Positions 46,323-57,000 of a DNA stretch of 64,000 nucleotides are shown one piece after another. The DNA is from Planctomycetota bacterium. GTDB taxonomy: Bacteria > Planctomycetota > Planctomycetia > Pirellulales > Pirellulaceae. The stretch is from NCBI GenBank assembly GCA_026692865.1, contig JAPLNI010000050.1:146314-210313 (forward strand), in the 5' to 3' direction. The position numbers and the translations under genes were made by a program. A model generated the notes under the pieces. The model was given only the letters and a program-made list of their open reading frames with translations, did not search any database and was not told the DNA's origin. The number at the start of each line of letters is the position of its first letter. The stretch's first letter is position 1.

Positions 46323-46850
46323 CTAGTTGCTAGCGGTCGCTTTTTGGTATTTTGCCGCGACGGATTCGGTGTTTCCGTACCGGATTCGTTTCAGGCACCA
46401 GATGACGGGGATAGCTTCCGAGAGCGTCGAAGTCTTCACGTTTTCGCTCGCTCCCTTCGTCTTCAAGAACAAGATCGGATAGGTATTCGAACCGGCGGTA
46501 AGACTATCGACATGCCAATCGCCACCGTGGTGCTTGATAAGTGTCGTTCCCACATAAGCACCCCACGTCAAAACAATCTGGCTGAGCTCTTTTTCCGGGA
46601 TGGGTTGCGACCGATGCCGACGCGAGAATCCTTCCAGGATCGTGTCAATGGCTGCGATCGAGTCGGCGGAATGGTCCAGCTTGATCTGGTGCTCCTTGGC
46701 AGCCGTCGCGACTGCTTGTTTCGCAAAATCTTGCATGCGAGCCCTAATCCCCGCCTTCGGGCCTTGGAACTCAGTCCTCCAAACGGCGAATACACCCAGG
46801 AACAGCGTAATAAGTCCTATCAGTGCCAACCAGTACCATTCCAAAATCAT
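46323..46850 (-). CDS. Small single-pass membrane protein, function unknown
   Basis: 175 aa. An N-terminal transmembrane helix (LALIGLITLFLGVFAVW) is followed by a soluble domain. The segment SAIDTILEGF-like (DSIAAIDTILEGFSR), then SQIVLTWGAYVGTTLIKHHG and GDWHVDS, faintly resembles DUF3806-like proteins, in which a helix pair is followed by a G-x-W motif; I hold this loosely. Convergent with rph, with the stops only 3 bases apart, and divergent from ruvX. Confidence 0.55.
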   Translation of the reverse strand: MILEWYWLALIGLITLFLGVFAVWRTEFQGPKAGIRARMQDFAKQAVATAAKEHQIKLDHSADSIAAIDTILEGFSRRHRSQPIPEKELSQIVLTWGAYVGTTLIKHHGGDWHVDSLTAGSNTYPILFLKTKGASENVKTSTLSEAIPVIWCLKRIRYGNTESVAAKYQKATASN

Positions 46851-46986
46851 GATGTTGAGAAATCCCTAGCATTAGTCGGTATCCGCCTCATTTGAGACCG
46901 TGTATTGTAAAACATTTATCGATTATTGTTCCGGCCTTGTTCCGCAATCACGTGCGTTTCGAATACCAAATACGTATCATGAGTCC

Positions 46987-47544
46987 ATGTCCAGTTCCGA
47001 ACTACCCCAGAAACTCCCGACCAAAGACCTGACGACTGGTCCGACTATGGTATTCGGGGATTGGTCAGAGACAGGTCGCCTTGCAGGTGTGGATTACGGT
47101 ACGGTGCGAGTTGGAATTGCAATTTGTGATCCCAGCCGGACATGGGCCGGTCCGTTGGATACTTATAATCGAAGGACCGAACCGCTGGATCGCGATTACT
47201 TTCAAAAGCTTTGCGAACGCGAGAATGTTGCTGGTTGGGTGCTTGGGCTTCCACTGCATTGCGATGGGCAGGAAAGCCAAAAGTCGGTCGAAGTACGAGA
47301 TTTCGCGCAGTGGTTGTTCTACTACACCAATGTACCGGTCAGGTTTTTTGACGAGCGATTTACCAGCGCACTCGCCAATCGCATTCTTGCACCAGCCGAG
47401 CTCAGCCGAAATAAGAAAAAGAAAAAGATCGATCGAGTTGCAGCCCATTTGATCTTAGAAGGCTACTTGGAAATGGTGCGATATAACGCTCAACATGGCC
47501 TAGATGCGACACCAAACGAGCCGTGGCAGAAACCGCTTGAGTAA
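46987..47544 (+). CDS. ruvX: RuvX/YqgF-type putative Holliday junction resolvase
   Basis: About 185 aa from the ATG at 46987. RNase H-like fold: AGVDYGTVRVGIAICDPSR (first acidic motif), GWVLGLPLHCDGQESQKS, VRFFDERFTSALANR and the last acidic motif in KKIDRVAAHLILEGYLE (usually DxxAAxxIL). YqgF proteins process pre-16S rRNA 5' ends and have been proposed to resolve Holliday junctions. The C-terminal extension (~20 residues) is longer than in E. coli. Confidence 0.9.
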   Translation: MSSSELPQKLPTKDLTTGPTMVFGDWSETGRLAGVDYGTVRVGIAICDPSRTWAGPLDTYNRRTEPLDRDYFQKLCERENVAGWVLGLPLHCDGQESQKSVEVRDFAQWLFYYTNVPVRFFDERFTSALANRILAPAELSRNKKKKKIDRVAAHLILEGYLEMVRYNAQHGLDATPNEPWQKPLE

Positions 47545-47659
47545 GCTACGTCCATCATCGTCAATTCATGAGTTAGTAATTGGACACGGAAGACACTGAC
47601 GACACGGAAAGCTGGTCTCACTCGTCATCTATTTACCAACGAGTGTCACGATGAACATT

Positions 47660-47680
47660 GAGCCGATGGCGCTAGCCACG
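47660..47680 (+). repeat. Short GCTAGCC element (family 3)
   Basis: GAGCCGATGGCGCTAGCCAC followed by G, in the 194-base space between ruvX and the convergent ABC permease gene. The usual GGGT end is replaced by ATAG. Confidence 0.7.
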
Positions 47681-47738
47681 ATAGTTGACTTCACTACATT
47701 CGCAACCGGTTTGTGGCCTAACACCCTGTTAGCAATCT

Positions 47739-50075
47739 TTACGACTCGGGTGAGACCACGCGGTCTTTCGCCCAAAAGTAGCTTGCGGAGGATGGCTTGT
47801 TGAAAACAAGAGCAGCTAGTATCAACGATGCGATTGCCATACTGAGAATTGTCCAAGTGTCCGTGTAAGCGAGCCCGCCTTCTAAAGTTCGCTCGAATGC
47901 CCAATCCAAGCCGCTTGGAATCAGATCCGCTTGCTTACCGGCACGAGCCACAAACATCGTCAATGTATTGTGAGTCATATGCAGGACAATACATCCGAGA
48001 ACGCCGCCGGTACGCCACGCGACAACGCCCAGGATCAGTCCCATGATGGTCGCTCCGATAGTTTGCTGAAGCACTCCGTGCGAGAGTCCGAAGAACAACG
48101 CCGAAACAATGATCGCTCGAAGGGTGCCTTGCTCTTGGCTGAGTCCTGCAAAGATAAACCCACGAAACGCGAGTTCTTCACAGATCGCTGGAATCACGGC
48201 AAGCGTCAAGATCACCGACCAAAGTGGGGCCGCGCTAATCATTGCGTCGATGTAGCCAAGGACTTCTTTCGTGTCGGCACCAAGCTGGAATTCAGTTTGT
48301 ATTGCCGATGACAAAAGCATGTACGCTGGGTGAAGCGAGATGCCTAGTCCGAAGCAAAACAGCATATCCGCAAGTCTTGGACGGCCAAGTCGAAGAGCTT
48401 TCCAAATCGACGAAGTGAGAATTGTAGCCATCACTAAGCACGGTGCCAGAATCATCCCTAATTGAATCACGATTGTCGATTGAGTCATGGAAGTCCAGCT
48501 CAGTTCGTTCGAAGCAAGCGACATTCGACCAAAGAAAAGAGCTACCAAGATGATCGCGCCGCAAAGCATCGCCTCGTTGGCTGTCGCCGTTGGAGTTCGG
48601 TGTTGGATTAGATTGTGAATCCAAGCTCGAAACTCAAAGCGTTCGCTTTCTCGAAACAGCACCGACTCGTTCTCAAACTGACGAACTGCCCATCGTATTG
48701 CAAGCAAACAACACGTGACGGTAACCCCTATCACGATTGGTGCAAACAAAAACGCTTCTGTGTAGTGTCCCTCTATCAAGGCTCGCGACAGGAGCACCGC
48801 ACCGGTAACTGGAATCGTCGCTGTTCCTGTGCCTAGCGAAACTCCAGGGAGCATTGGAAGCATTACTAGTGGAAGCCCCCCCAGCAATAGCGGCATCAAA
48901 TAATACTGAGCTTCTTTGCTACTACGAGCGAGAGTGGCTACCGCAAGGGCTAGCGCACTGAACATTGCCGAGATTGGAAGCAAGATCACAATCAACCAAG
49001 TCAGCGAACTGAACGGGAGTGGCCCAAGTGCTTGAACTACATCCGATGCACCGGCTGACGCAAATTGATTGATGACAAAGGTGGACGTAAACTGCATGGT
49101 AAACAAATTCAGTACCGCCGTTGAAATGCTAAAGCAGATAACTGTTAACAGCTTCCCCCAAACGATCTCAGTACGCGATGCGGGACTACACAGAAGCGTT
49201 TCAAGCGTACCGCGTTCTTTTTCGCCTGCGCAAAGGTCGATTGCTGGATAAAACGCGCCTGTCAAAGCCCAAACCAACATAATCAACGGGAGGATCTTCG
49301 ACCAAACCAAGGCTTGTTTGGTTTCAGGAGGAGCTATGTCAACACGCTCGACGCTGATAATATCCACAATCGAAGGATTTAAATTTGCTTCAGCCAGTTG
49401 CTCGCGAAGCCACGTCGAACGCCAGTTTTCGAGAAGGTGGCCAACACGTTTGAGTGCAACAACGGAACTATCCGACGCTTGATTGACGACGGTAAGTAAT
49501 GGTGGAGGCCCGCTAGGACGTGTCGCGAGTGTGGATGAGGTGGAAGCAATACTTATCGATTCTGATTCTGATTCTGAGTCTGAGTCTGAGTCTGATTCTG
49601 AGTCTGATTCTGAGTCAAACGAGCTTGCTGTGGCGGTTAAGCCGGCATCTGTTGCATGTCGGGTTTCTTGATTCGCTCCCAACTTGGATTGGGACAGCCA
49701 CTCTCGAAAGCCAGGTTTTGTTATCAGAACCAGGTCCGCGCGTCCTTCACGCACAATCGCTTCTGCTTCTACTTGTGCATCACTTTTAAGTTCGGTTTTC
49801 GCGAGATAGTTCCAGCGAATGAGAGCGTTGGTCTTTCGAGTTGCATCACTATCAATAATCAGCGGATTCTCTTGAGGCCAGTTCTCTTCACCGATCCACG
49901 TTACCCCAACTGGGTGTTCCGAGTTGAACTGCGCAACTTGCAACATCAACATTCCCATGAATGGATAGAGCAGCAGTGGCAACACGAAGATCGTAAACAT
50001 CGTTCTGCGATCACGAATTTGATCACGCATCTCGCGTGCATAGATCAACCAGACTCGGGACCACTTCATGTTCAT
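47739..50075 (-). CDS. ABC-2 (NatB-like) permease fused to a CPBP intramembrane protease
   Basis: 778 aa. The N-terminal ~480 residues follow the NatB sodium-export permease plan: a first membrane span (MFTIFVLPLLLYPFMGMLML), a large extracytoplasmic loop and five or so further spans, with GEKERGTLETLLCSPASRTE after the loop. The C-terminal part (about 520-770) is a CPBP/CAAX protease: EELAFRGFIFAGLS near residue 630, FFGLSHG, and HMTHNTL, giving the E-E/R, H and H residues. The loop contains a Ser-Asp/Ser-Glu repeat. It overlaps the ATPase gene by four bases, forming an exporter operon. Confidence 0.88.
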   Translation of the reverse strand: MNMKWSRVWLIYAREMRDQIRDRRTMFTIFVLPLLLYPFMGMLMLQVAQFNSEHPVGVTWIGEENWPQENPLIIDSDATRKTNALIRWNYLAKTELKSDAQVEAEAIVREGRADLVLITKPGFREWLSQSKLGANQETRHATDAGLTATASSFDSESDSESDSDSDSESESESISIASTSSTLATRPSGPPPLLTVVNQASDSSVVALKRVGHLLENWRSTWLREQLAEANLNPSIVDIISVERVDIAPPETKQALVWSKILPLIMLVWALTGAFYPAIDLCAGEKERGTLETLLCSPASRTEIVWGKLLTVICFSISTAVLNLFTMQFTSTFVINQFASAGASDVVQALGPLPFSSLTWLIVILLPISAMFSALALAVATLARSSKEAQYYLMPLLLGGLPLVMLPMLPGVSLGTGTATIPVTGAVLLSRALIEGHYTEAFLFAPIVIGVTVTCCLLAIRWAVRQFENESVLFRESERFEFRAWIHNLIQHRTPTATANEAMLCGAIILVALFFGRMSLASNELSWTSMTQSTIVIQLGMILAPCLVMATILTSSIWKALRLGRPRLADMLFCFGLGISLHPAYMLLSSAIQTEFQLGADTKEVLGYIDAMISAAPLWSVILTLAVIPAICEELAFRGFIFAGLSQEQGTLRAIIVSALFFGLSHGVLQQTIGATIMGLILGVVAWRTGGVLGCIVLHMTHNTLTMFVARAGKQADLIPSGLDWAFERTLEGGLAYTDTWTILSMAIASLILAALVFNKPSSASYFWAKDRVVSPES
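49558..49617. repeat. Hexanucleotide repeat coding for Ser-Asp/Ser-Glu
   Basis: About ten head-to-tail GATTCT/GAGTCT hexamers inside the ABC permease gene; on the coding strand they give an alternating SD/SE tract in the extracytoplasmic loop. Unit length six keeps the frame when the copy number changes. Confidence 0.9.
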
Positions 50076-50890
50076 ACCGAAGTTGCTCCTGCAGAGGGGC
50101 GTCGTGTAACGCTTGTCAGTTTGAGTGGCTGCATTTCGACTTGGTCGTTAACTTGGTCGTGTCGAGTCAACAGCGAGAAGAAGAGATCTTCGAAGTCGTT
50201 CTGATCGTGCTTGTCGGCCAACTCCTCGAGCGTACCGATATCCAAGATGCGTCCGCGATGCATCATCGCAACTCGATCGCAAAGCTTTTCAACTTCCCTC
50301 ATGATATGCGTTGAAAAGATGATGCACTTACCTTCATCCCTCAATCCGGCAATCGTATACAGCAAAGCTCGTGCAACTATGACATCAAGGCCGACGGAAG
50401 CTTCGTCGAAAATCAGAACAGGCGGATCGTGAATCAAAGCTCGAGCGATCGATACTTTCTGCTTCATACCAGTCGACATTTGGCCGCAGGGGACGTTTCC
50501 GATGTCTTCCATGCAAAGCTTTTTAAACAGTATCTCTATCTTCTCACGAAGTTCGTCTCGTTCCATGTCATGCATGCGGCCAAAGTATTCGACTAACTCG
50601 CGTGCACTCATCCGATCATAAAGAGCCGTGTTATTGGAGACGAATCCAATGCTCTTGCGAATGAGGTGGGCTTCAGTGTCGATATTGGCTTGGTTGATGA
50701 TGATTTGGCCGCTAGTGGGCCGGAGAATGGTGCTCAGCATTCGAAGCGTGGTGGTTTTTCCAGCTCCATTTGGCCCCAAAACCCCAAAAATCTCACCGGC
50801 AGCAACCGAAAATGAGATACGGTCTACTGCCACCCGCGTTCCCTCAGACAGATCTGGGTACGTTTTTGTTAAATTTTGCACCTGGACCAT
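50072..50890 (-). CDS. NatA-like ABC transporter ATP-binding protein
   Basis: About 272 aa. Walker A is GPNGAGKTTT, the signature region STGMKQKVSIARALIHDPPV (the LSGGQ position reads MSTGMKQ, as in NatA/CcmA types), Walker B VLIFDEASVGLD and switch histidine in FSTHIMREVEKL. It powers the fused permease encoded just downstream, with four bases of overlap. I use the ATG at 50890; a TTG at 50914 is also in frame. Exported substrate unknown; sodium or a drug is a guess from the family. Confidence 0.92.
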   Translation of the reverse strand: MVQVQNLTKTYPDLSEGTRVAVDRISFSVAAGEIFGVLGPNGAGKTTTLRMLSTILRPTSGQIIINQANIDTEAHLIRKSIGFVSNNTALYDRMSARELVEYFGRMHDMERDELREKIEILFKKLCMEDIGNVPCGQMSTGMKQKVSIARALIHDPPVLIFDEASVGLDVIVARALLYTIAGLRDEGKCIIFSTHIMREVEKLCDRVAMMHRGRILDIGTLEELADKHDQNDFEDLFFSLLTRHDQVNDQVEMQPLKLTSVTRRPSAGATSV

Positions 50891-51291
50891 TGTTGTCACG
50901 AGCAAGATCTCCAAAAAATACCAGGCTTTTTCATGCTTTGGACTTCAAGACTGGGTGAAGAAAGGTCGGACGGTCGTTGGGATGTTTCAGCAATGCATCT
51001 ATGTTTTGCCAGGATTCCTAGGCTTTACGGAATCACCCCAAGAAGAGTTACCCACAGATTCGGTTTCAATCCGGCCAGGAGCACAATAAATTGCCGATCA
51101 CGAAGATTATGGTGCGGCACTAGGATTTATAGGAACTTTTTTGATAAAAACGACAATAACGGTTGTTCCCGTCTTTCTGGGATACTAGAGTAGATGCAGT
51201 TAGTTACGACGCGCGTAACCACTGCTTTCGTACCGGTATCGAAGTAATATGGCGTTGTTCCTTCGTAATACCGAACCACTTGGGGTTTAAG
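50891..51291. other. Divergent promoter spacer
   Basis: Four hundred bases between the ABC operon and the glycine-rich protein gene. No gene or dispersed repeat is recognised and no clear promoter hexamers stand out. Confidence 0.4.
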
Positions 51292-52593
51292 ATGAAAAAA
51301 CGATTCTCACTATTTGTTGCTCTTGCAATCGGATTGGCGTCATTGACAAATGCCGCACGTGCCCAAGATTTTGATATTTTTGGTGAAGCTCCAGCGGTCG
51401 CGGTAGATCCAGCAGTCAAGGCTGCTCCCGAAGTTGCAGCCGAAACCCAGAAGAACCTTGAAGTATTTGGTAATGCTCCTGATAACGTTGCTGAGACGAA
51501 AGCGGTGACACAACGGCTCCCATCGCCGTCCTTCCTCAATTCGCTTTTCTCCCATCAGTGGGTACGAACCGACGATCAAGGTGCCATAAGCGGTTCAGTG
51601 GTTTCTCTGGTTGGCCAAGATTCGCTATCCGTTTCCGGTGCTCGAGTCACGATGGCTCAACAAGGCAAATCGGCTATGACAGTCGACACCAACGTTGACG
51701 GGAATTTTAGTTTCGCAAAAGTTCCTGCCGGTGTTTATTCGCTGATTGTCGAAGCCGATAACTCCTTCGCCACATTCGGCGTCGCAGTCGTTGCTAACGA
51801 TCTCGGTCAGCACCTTCCAAACGATATCGAAGTTCGCGTTGTTCGTCCAAAGTCCTTGAGCTTGGCTGAAATCATTCAACGAGAAATGGTTCCGTCGCCA
51901 TCGGAAACTCGTACGGACCTTATCCTTCGCGATCCAATCGCAGGCAAACGAGTTTTTGCTTCTTCGCACCGAGTTGCCGCCGGCAAAGATGGAACCGTTC
52001 AAGGTCAACTATCAAAGATCGCAGTTGCTCCCGGCACCATCAATCTTGCAGGCATGCGAGCCTTCTTGCTGAAAGAAGGAAAGACAATCGAAAGCGTTCC
52101 AGTATCGAACGATGGCAGCTTCTCCTTCTCCGGTGTCCAGCCGGGATGTTACGGTTTCCTCGCAGCAGGTCGACAAGGTATTGCCGCTGTGTCCTTCTGC
52201 GTTGTGAACGACAGCACGGTAGCGAAGTCAGTTAACGCAGATGGCAGCCGACTTGTTGCTTTCGCACAAGACAGCCCTGCTTCGGGATTGAACGTTGAAC
52301 TTGCTGACGGTGCCGACTTCATGGGAAGCGCTCCACCATCATCTGTTGAAGAAGTCATCCCTGGAGATGAAGTTACCGTCGATGGTCAGCCAATGATGGC
52401 CGCAGGTGGTGGATTCCCAGGTGGCGGATTCCCAGGTGGCGGCGGCGGAGTTTACGGCGGTGGCGGTGGTGGCGGGGGCTACGGCGGATTGATCGGCGGC
52501 CTTGCAGCAGCCGGTTTGATCGCTTGGGGAATTTCCGAGAGCGGCAGTGACACCAACAACAACGCACCAGTGATTGTCAGCCCAATTCAATAG
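51292..52593 (+). CDS. Secreted carboxypeptidase-regulatory-like protein with glycine-rich tail
   Basis: 433 aa. Signal peptide MKKRFSLFVALAIGLASLTN ending near ARAQD. Two Ig-like carboxypeptidase-regulatory segments follow: GAISGSVVSLVGQDSLSVSG...FSFAKVPAGVYSLIVEAD and GTVQGQLSKIAVAPGTINLA...FSFSGVQPGCYGFLAAG. The C-terminus has a GGGFPGGGFPGGGGGVYGGG tract then a hydrophobic segment (LIGGLAAAGLIAWGISESG) and a short polar end. Likely displayed on or anchored in the envelope. No catalytic residues are seen. It ends 28 bases before the next gene and may be co-transcribed with it. Confidence 0.8.
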   Translation: MKKRFSLFVALAIGLASLTNAARAQDFDIFGEAPAVAVDPAVKAAPEVAAETQKNLEVFGNAPDNVAETKAVTQRLPSPSFLNSLFSHQWVRTDDQGAISGSVVSLVGQDSLSVSGARVTMAQQGKSAMTVDTNVDGNFSFAKVPAGVYSLIVEADNSFATFGVAVVANDLGQHLPNDIEVRVVRPKSLSLAEIIQREMVPSPSETRTDLILRDPIAGKRVFASSHRVAAGKDGTVQGQLSKIAVAPGTINLAGMRAFLLKEGKTIESVPVSNDGSFSFSGVQPGCYGFLAAGRQGIAAVSFCVVNDSTVAKSVNADGSRLVAFAQDSPASGLNVELADGADFMGSAPPSSVEEVIPGDEVTVDGQPMMAAGGGFPGGGFPGGGGGVYGGGGGGGGYGGLIGGLAAAGLIAWGISESGSDTNNNAPVIVSPIQ

Positions 52594-52621
52594 GCTGGCT
52601 TCTCAGTAAACATAGTCTGAC

Positions 52622-54061
52622 ATGGATTGTTTAACAGAACGCCGACGCCTGATTTATTGGGCGTCGGCGATTCTTATTGGTGCGTTGATTATTCGTCTGG
52701 TAGCAGCCGTCTATTGGCAGTCGCTTCTCAGCCAGTCTGGTGAACGCTTTCGATTCGGTGACAGTGATACCTACTGGGTTCTTGCTGAAAAAGTTTCCCA
52801 AGGCTTGCCTTACGAGTACGGAGGGGTTGATAGCCGAGCGTTTCGCGCACCCGGATACCCTCTCATACTCGCGGCGACGATCTTCATCGCAAGCGGACTC
52901 GGTGAGCAAGGAGTCGTCTTTGCAGCGAGAATGGTCGGCAGCTTGCTTGGCGTGCTAACCATTGCGTTATTGATGGTCGCGACTTATCAGCTCGTGAGCT
53001 CAAGCAAGCCAAGGCAGCCGTTCGTGTTCCGTGCTACTTTGGTATGTGGAATTCTTGCATCGCTCTATCTTGGTGCGATTGGGATGAGCATTTTCATCCT
53101 CAGTGAAGCGATATTCTGTCCTTTGATGGTGCTCTCGCTGCTTGCCTGGAATCAGGCAAGTCTTCCGGGTGAAAAGTCGCCAGTTCGATGGCAACTTCTT
53201 GCCGGGGCCGCAACGGGGGCTGCATGCCTTTGCCGACCAAGCTGGCTATTGTGGCCAGGATTATTGGCGGTGATTTGCCTTGTCCGTTGGCGATGGCCAA
53301 ACTTTTTTTCGAACGCTTGTTCTGCTTCCGAAAATTCGTCCCACGATGCAGTCAGTGAAATAGTTCCGTTTTCGAAAGTTTTGCTGTCACTGTTTGTGTT
53401 CGGTTTCGCAATGGCAGCAATGATGTCAGCGTGGTGGATTCGAAACTATATGGTCTTTCAGTCGTTTGTTCCGACCACGTTGCAAGTTGGGGCGAGTCTA
53501 TATGATGGACTCCATGACGGTGCTTCGGGTGCGAGCGACGAGGGGATGCGATTCACGTTGGAAACCGAGCAGGAGCTTCGCGAGTTTGATCGGCGGTGGA
53601 AAGAGAAGAATCGTGCTAGCTCAGAAGTGCAAGCATTACAGTCCGAGCCGCTGGTCCCCTTTGAGATTCGGCTCAACCAAGTTCTTTTTTCTAAAGCAAT
53701 TTCATGGGCAGTGGAAAATCCCTATGCCACTGCGAGGCTAGCTTTGATAAAGTTCGCCAAGATGTGGACCCCTTGGCCAACTGCCAAGGAGATTGGCGGT
53801 CTATCGGTTCGCATCGTTGAGGCAGTAGGTTACTTGGTTATCGTAGGACTAGCGATCGTCGGATTCATGACGATTTATCCCGGTCTGCGATATCCAACGA
53901 TAATCTATGCTTCTCCAGTTTTGTATTTCGCAGTCCTCCATACCATCTTCGTCGGTTCGGTCCGGTATCGTCAGCCCGCGATTTTGGTCCTTACGATTGT
54001 CTCGGGAATCGGCGCAGCATGGATGCTGAACCAAATCGAAATGAAACGAAAGACTCGATAG
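52622..54061 (+). CDS. GT-C (PMT/ArnT-like) membrane glycosyltransferase
   Basis: 479 aa with about 10-11 transmembrane spans. The first periplasmic loop has the GT-C pattern FRFGDSDTYWVLAEKVSQGL and later RAFRAPGYPLILA, as in dolichyl-phosphate-mannose-type transferases, with an acidic motif GDSD in the catalytic position. Such enzymes move sugars from lipid-linked donors in the periplasm. Substrate unknown. The 3' end overlaps the next gene's start by 43 bases, linking it to the AsmA-like gene. Confidence 0.8.
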   Translation: MDCLTERRRLIYWASAILIGALIIRLVAAVYWQSLLSQSGERFRFGDSDTYWVLAEKVSQGLPYEYGGVDSRAFRAPGYPLILAATIFIASGLGEQGVVFAARMVGSLLGVLTIALLMVATYQLVSSSKPRQPFVFRATLVCGILASLYLGAIGMSIFILSEAIFCPLMVLSLLAWNQASLPGEKSPVRWQLLAGAATGAACLCRPSWLLWPGLLAVICLVRWRWPNFFSNACSASENSSHDAVSEIVPFSKVLLSLFVFGFAMAAMMSAWWIRNYMVFQSFVPTTLQVGASLYDGLHDGASGASDEGMRFTLETEQELREFDRRWKEKNRASSEVQALQSEPLVPFEIRLNQVLFSKAISWAVENPYATARLALIKFAKMWTPWPTAKEIGGLSVRIVEAVGYLVIVGLAIVGFMTIYPGLRYPTIIYASPVLYFAVLHTIFVGSVRYRQPAILVLTIVSGIGAAWMLNQIEMKRKTR

Positions 54062-57000
54062 CACACCAAGCCGATCTGCTTGGGAAACGTGATCGCGTTT
54101 GGGAGATTCGTTTCGTTTGGTTTCTCATGATCGCGATCGCCGCATTGGCCGGTTATCACTACTTGTATTCTCGCGTCAACGATACTATTCGATCGCGTGT
54201 CGCAATCATCCTTGCCAAAAAGCTTCCGAATCATCTCGTCCGAATTGATTCAGCTCATTTGGAATCGGGACGCGGCTTGGTCTTGGAAGGGCTACGGATC
54301 GCAATACAAACGCACGACGGTCCACGAGTCATCGCACGCATCCCTCGAATGATCCTGCGAGGCCCCATGGAACTGGTTGGATTGGCTCAAGGCGATATCC
54401 CCGTCGAGAGTATCTTTCTGGATGCAATTGAGCTCTCTGTATGGCCGATGGAAGACGGTCAATGGTCGGTCCAAACCTTGACGTCGCGAGAGCCACTTCC
54501 GGCGAACATACCTCCGGTGGAAATCAGACGTGGCATCATCCGACTGGGGCAAACCAAAAGCGATCCATCCAAGGAAACCATCTTTCATGATTTGAGCGTC
54601 TCGATGCGATCTACCGATGGAGCAGCAAATGACAATCAATACTCCCTTACCGAACAGACCGACTCGCTCGGTAGTATCCTTTCAAGCCAATCGACTAAGG
54701 TCGAATTAGCCGATGGAGTCGTACTACAAGCGAGCGTTAGTAGTAGTTACTTCAGCAGCTTACAAATGAAGTTCGGTCTCTCTCGCGACAAGAAACAATG
54801 GTCTCTTGGAGGAAGTCTTAAGCAGCTCAGTTTTTCGTCGCAGTTGCTCGATCGCGTACCAGAAGAGCTACGTCCATTTCTTGAACATGTCGATGGCTTT
54901 ACCGGCCACGGCACAGCAAGTTTCTCGGTGCGAAAAACAGCCAACGAAGCTTCCCCTCAGTTCGAAGTACACGCAACCGTCGCTTCAGGCCGCCTACAGC
55001 ACCGCAAGCTCCCCTATCCACTCGAAGATCTAACCGGCGCTCTCTACTGCCGAAACAATCTACTTCAAATTCGTCAGGTATCAGCCCGAAGCGGTAAAGC
55101 GAACTTTGAATTAGAAACCGACCTACACGGATTCACAGCGGGGGCTCCACTCGTTGCCAAGCTGGTCGTGAAATCGCTTCCTCTGGATGAGCGGCTCTAC
55201 AACTCGTTGCCCGCTGTCTTTCAAGACCAGTGGCGCAAAGTTCAAGTCGCTGGTGAAGTCGATGCAACCGTTGGCATAGCCTATGACGGAACGAAGTGGA
55301 CACCGACCTTGGATATCCTTGCTAGAAATGGCTCTGTCAACGCAGATGTGTTTCCGTACCCAGTAAGCCAAATTCAAGGCAATTTTACTTATCGCGATGG
55401 AGTTTTGTTGGCTCCGAATCTTGTTGGCAAAGCGAATGGCGAAACAGTTCGTGGATCACTGAAACTGGTAAAAGCAGTTCCGCGTTGGTCCATTGATTTC
55501 TCCGTGCAAAGCGATGGCCCAGTCCCTATCGATACTGCTCTGGTCAATGCGTTAACTCCCCGCGATCATCCGGAAACTTCGGTGCAGCGATTTGTTCGCT
55601 CTCTCACCCCCAGCGGAACTGTCCATGTCGAAAAGGCACGCTTTGTGAGGACCATTGAAAACCCCGATCACTTGTCAAAGGATGTTGATTTATCATTCTA
55701 CAACGGGGCGATTCGTTACTCGGAGTTTCGGTACCCTATCTTTGATGTGCAAGGAAAGGTTTATGTAAATGACTCGTCGATTGCGCTCGAGCGTATCCGA
55801 GGGCGTAACGATAGCGCCCGAATTCAATGCGAAGGGCAATGCGATTGCACAGATGGAAACCTAAGTCAACTACGGCTGGATTTCGATGTTGCCAACGTGC
55901 CATTGGAAGAAGAATTACACGCTGCCTTACCGGCATCGGTCCGTCATCTTTGGAATCATCTTCGTCCTAGTGGCGTGATTGATCGAGTGCTTGTAACTCT
56001 CGAGCGACACTCTGCAACGTCACCACTCGACTTGGCAGTCCTCATTCAAGAAGATGGCAAAGTCGATCCGGTGGCTGGTCGGTGCGTTACATTGCAACCG
56101 CAATCGCTACCGTATTTGCTCAATGACGTCAGTTGCGAGTTAAGTTACCGTCCTGGGGTTGTTGAGATTCGTCGATTCGGTGCGTCACACGACAGTAGCC
56201 AAGTCCGCGCGGAAGGAACCTGTCGCGTGCATCCCGACGGAACCTGGGGAGGCCTGTTGTCATGGATTCCAACCACCCGAGTCATCGTTGATCAAAATCT
56301 TTTGGTTTCGCTCCCTGAATATCTCCGCGTTCCGCTTGCTGCGACCGAATTCCGAGGGCCGCTGGGAATTACTGGGCAAACATTGATCGCTTCGGACGCA
56401 CGAAGCGGCGAGCCAAGTGTCAAAGCGTGGGACCTCCAAATCGAAGTCGAAGATGGCCAGTTGGCCGGAAGAAGTCTCGCTTCGGGAATTCGTGGAACGC
56501 TCCAAATCCAAGGTGAGAATCGTATCGATGGGCCGATTGCAAAGGGATACATGGATATTGATTCGCTGGCCATTCGAAACGTGCCAATGACCAGACTGAC
56601 CGGCCCTTTTGCGATTGCTGATTCCAAACTTCGATTCGGTCGGCTTGCCAAAGACGTTGTCATCGCTCCGATCAGTCAGTACGTCTCGACCTACGTCACC
56701 CAAAGTCACGTCGTCACCGCGTCCGCCGAAGTCCCTATCGCATCGAACGTGAAACGTTTCGAAAGCCCCAGTAACCAGATCAGTAATCAAACCATTAATC
56801 AGAACAGCTCCAAAGCCAATTCATCTTCGAATGTCGCCGCAAATCCTTCCGGACAAGCTTCCTCATCCAATAATGCAGCATCATCATTTTGGAGAACATC
56901 AACGCCTCCGCTGCTAGATATTCAAAGCGAGGATCTCCATGCCAATTCCCTTTCAGGAACCGTACACATGTATGGAATTCATCCGTTGATCGAAGGACAA

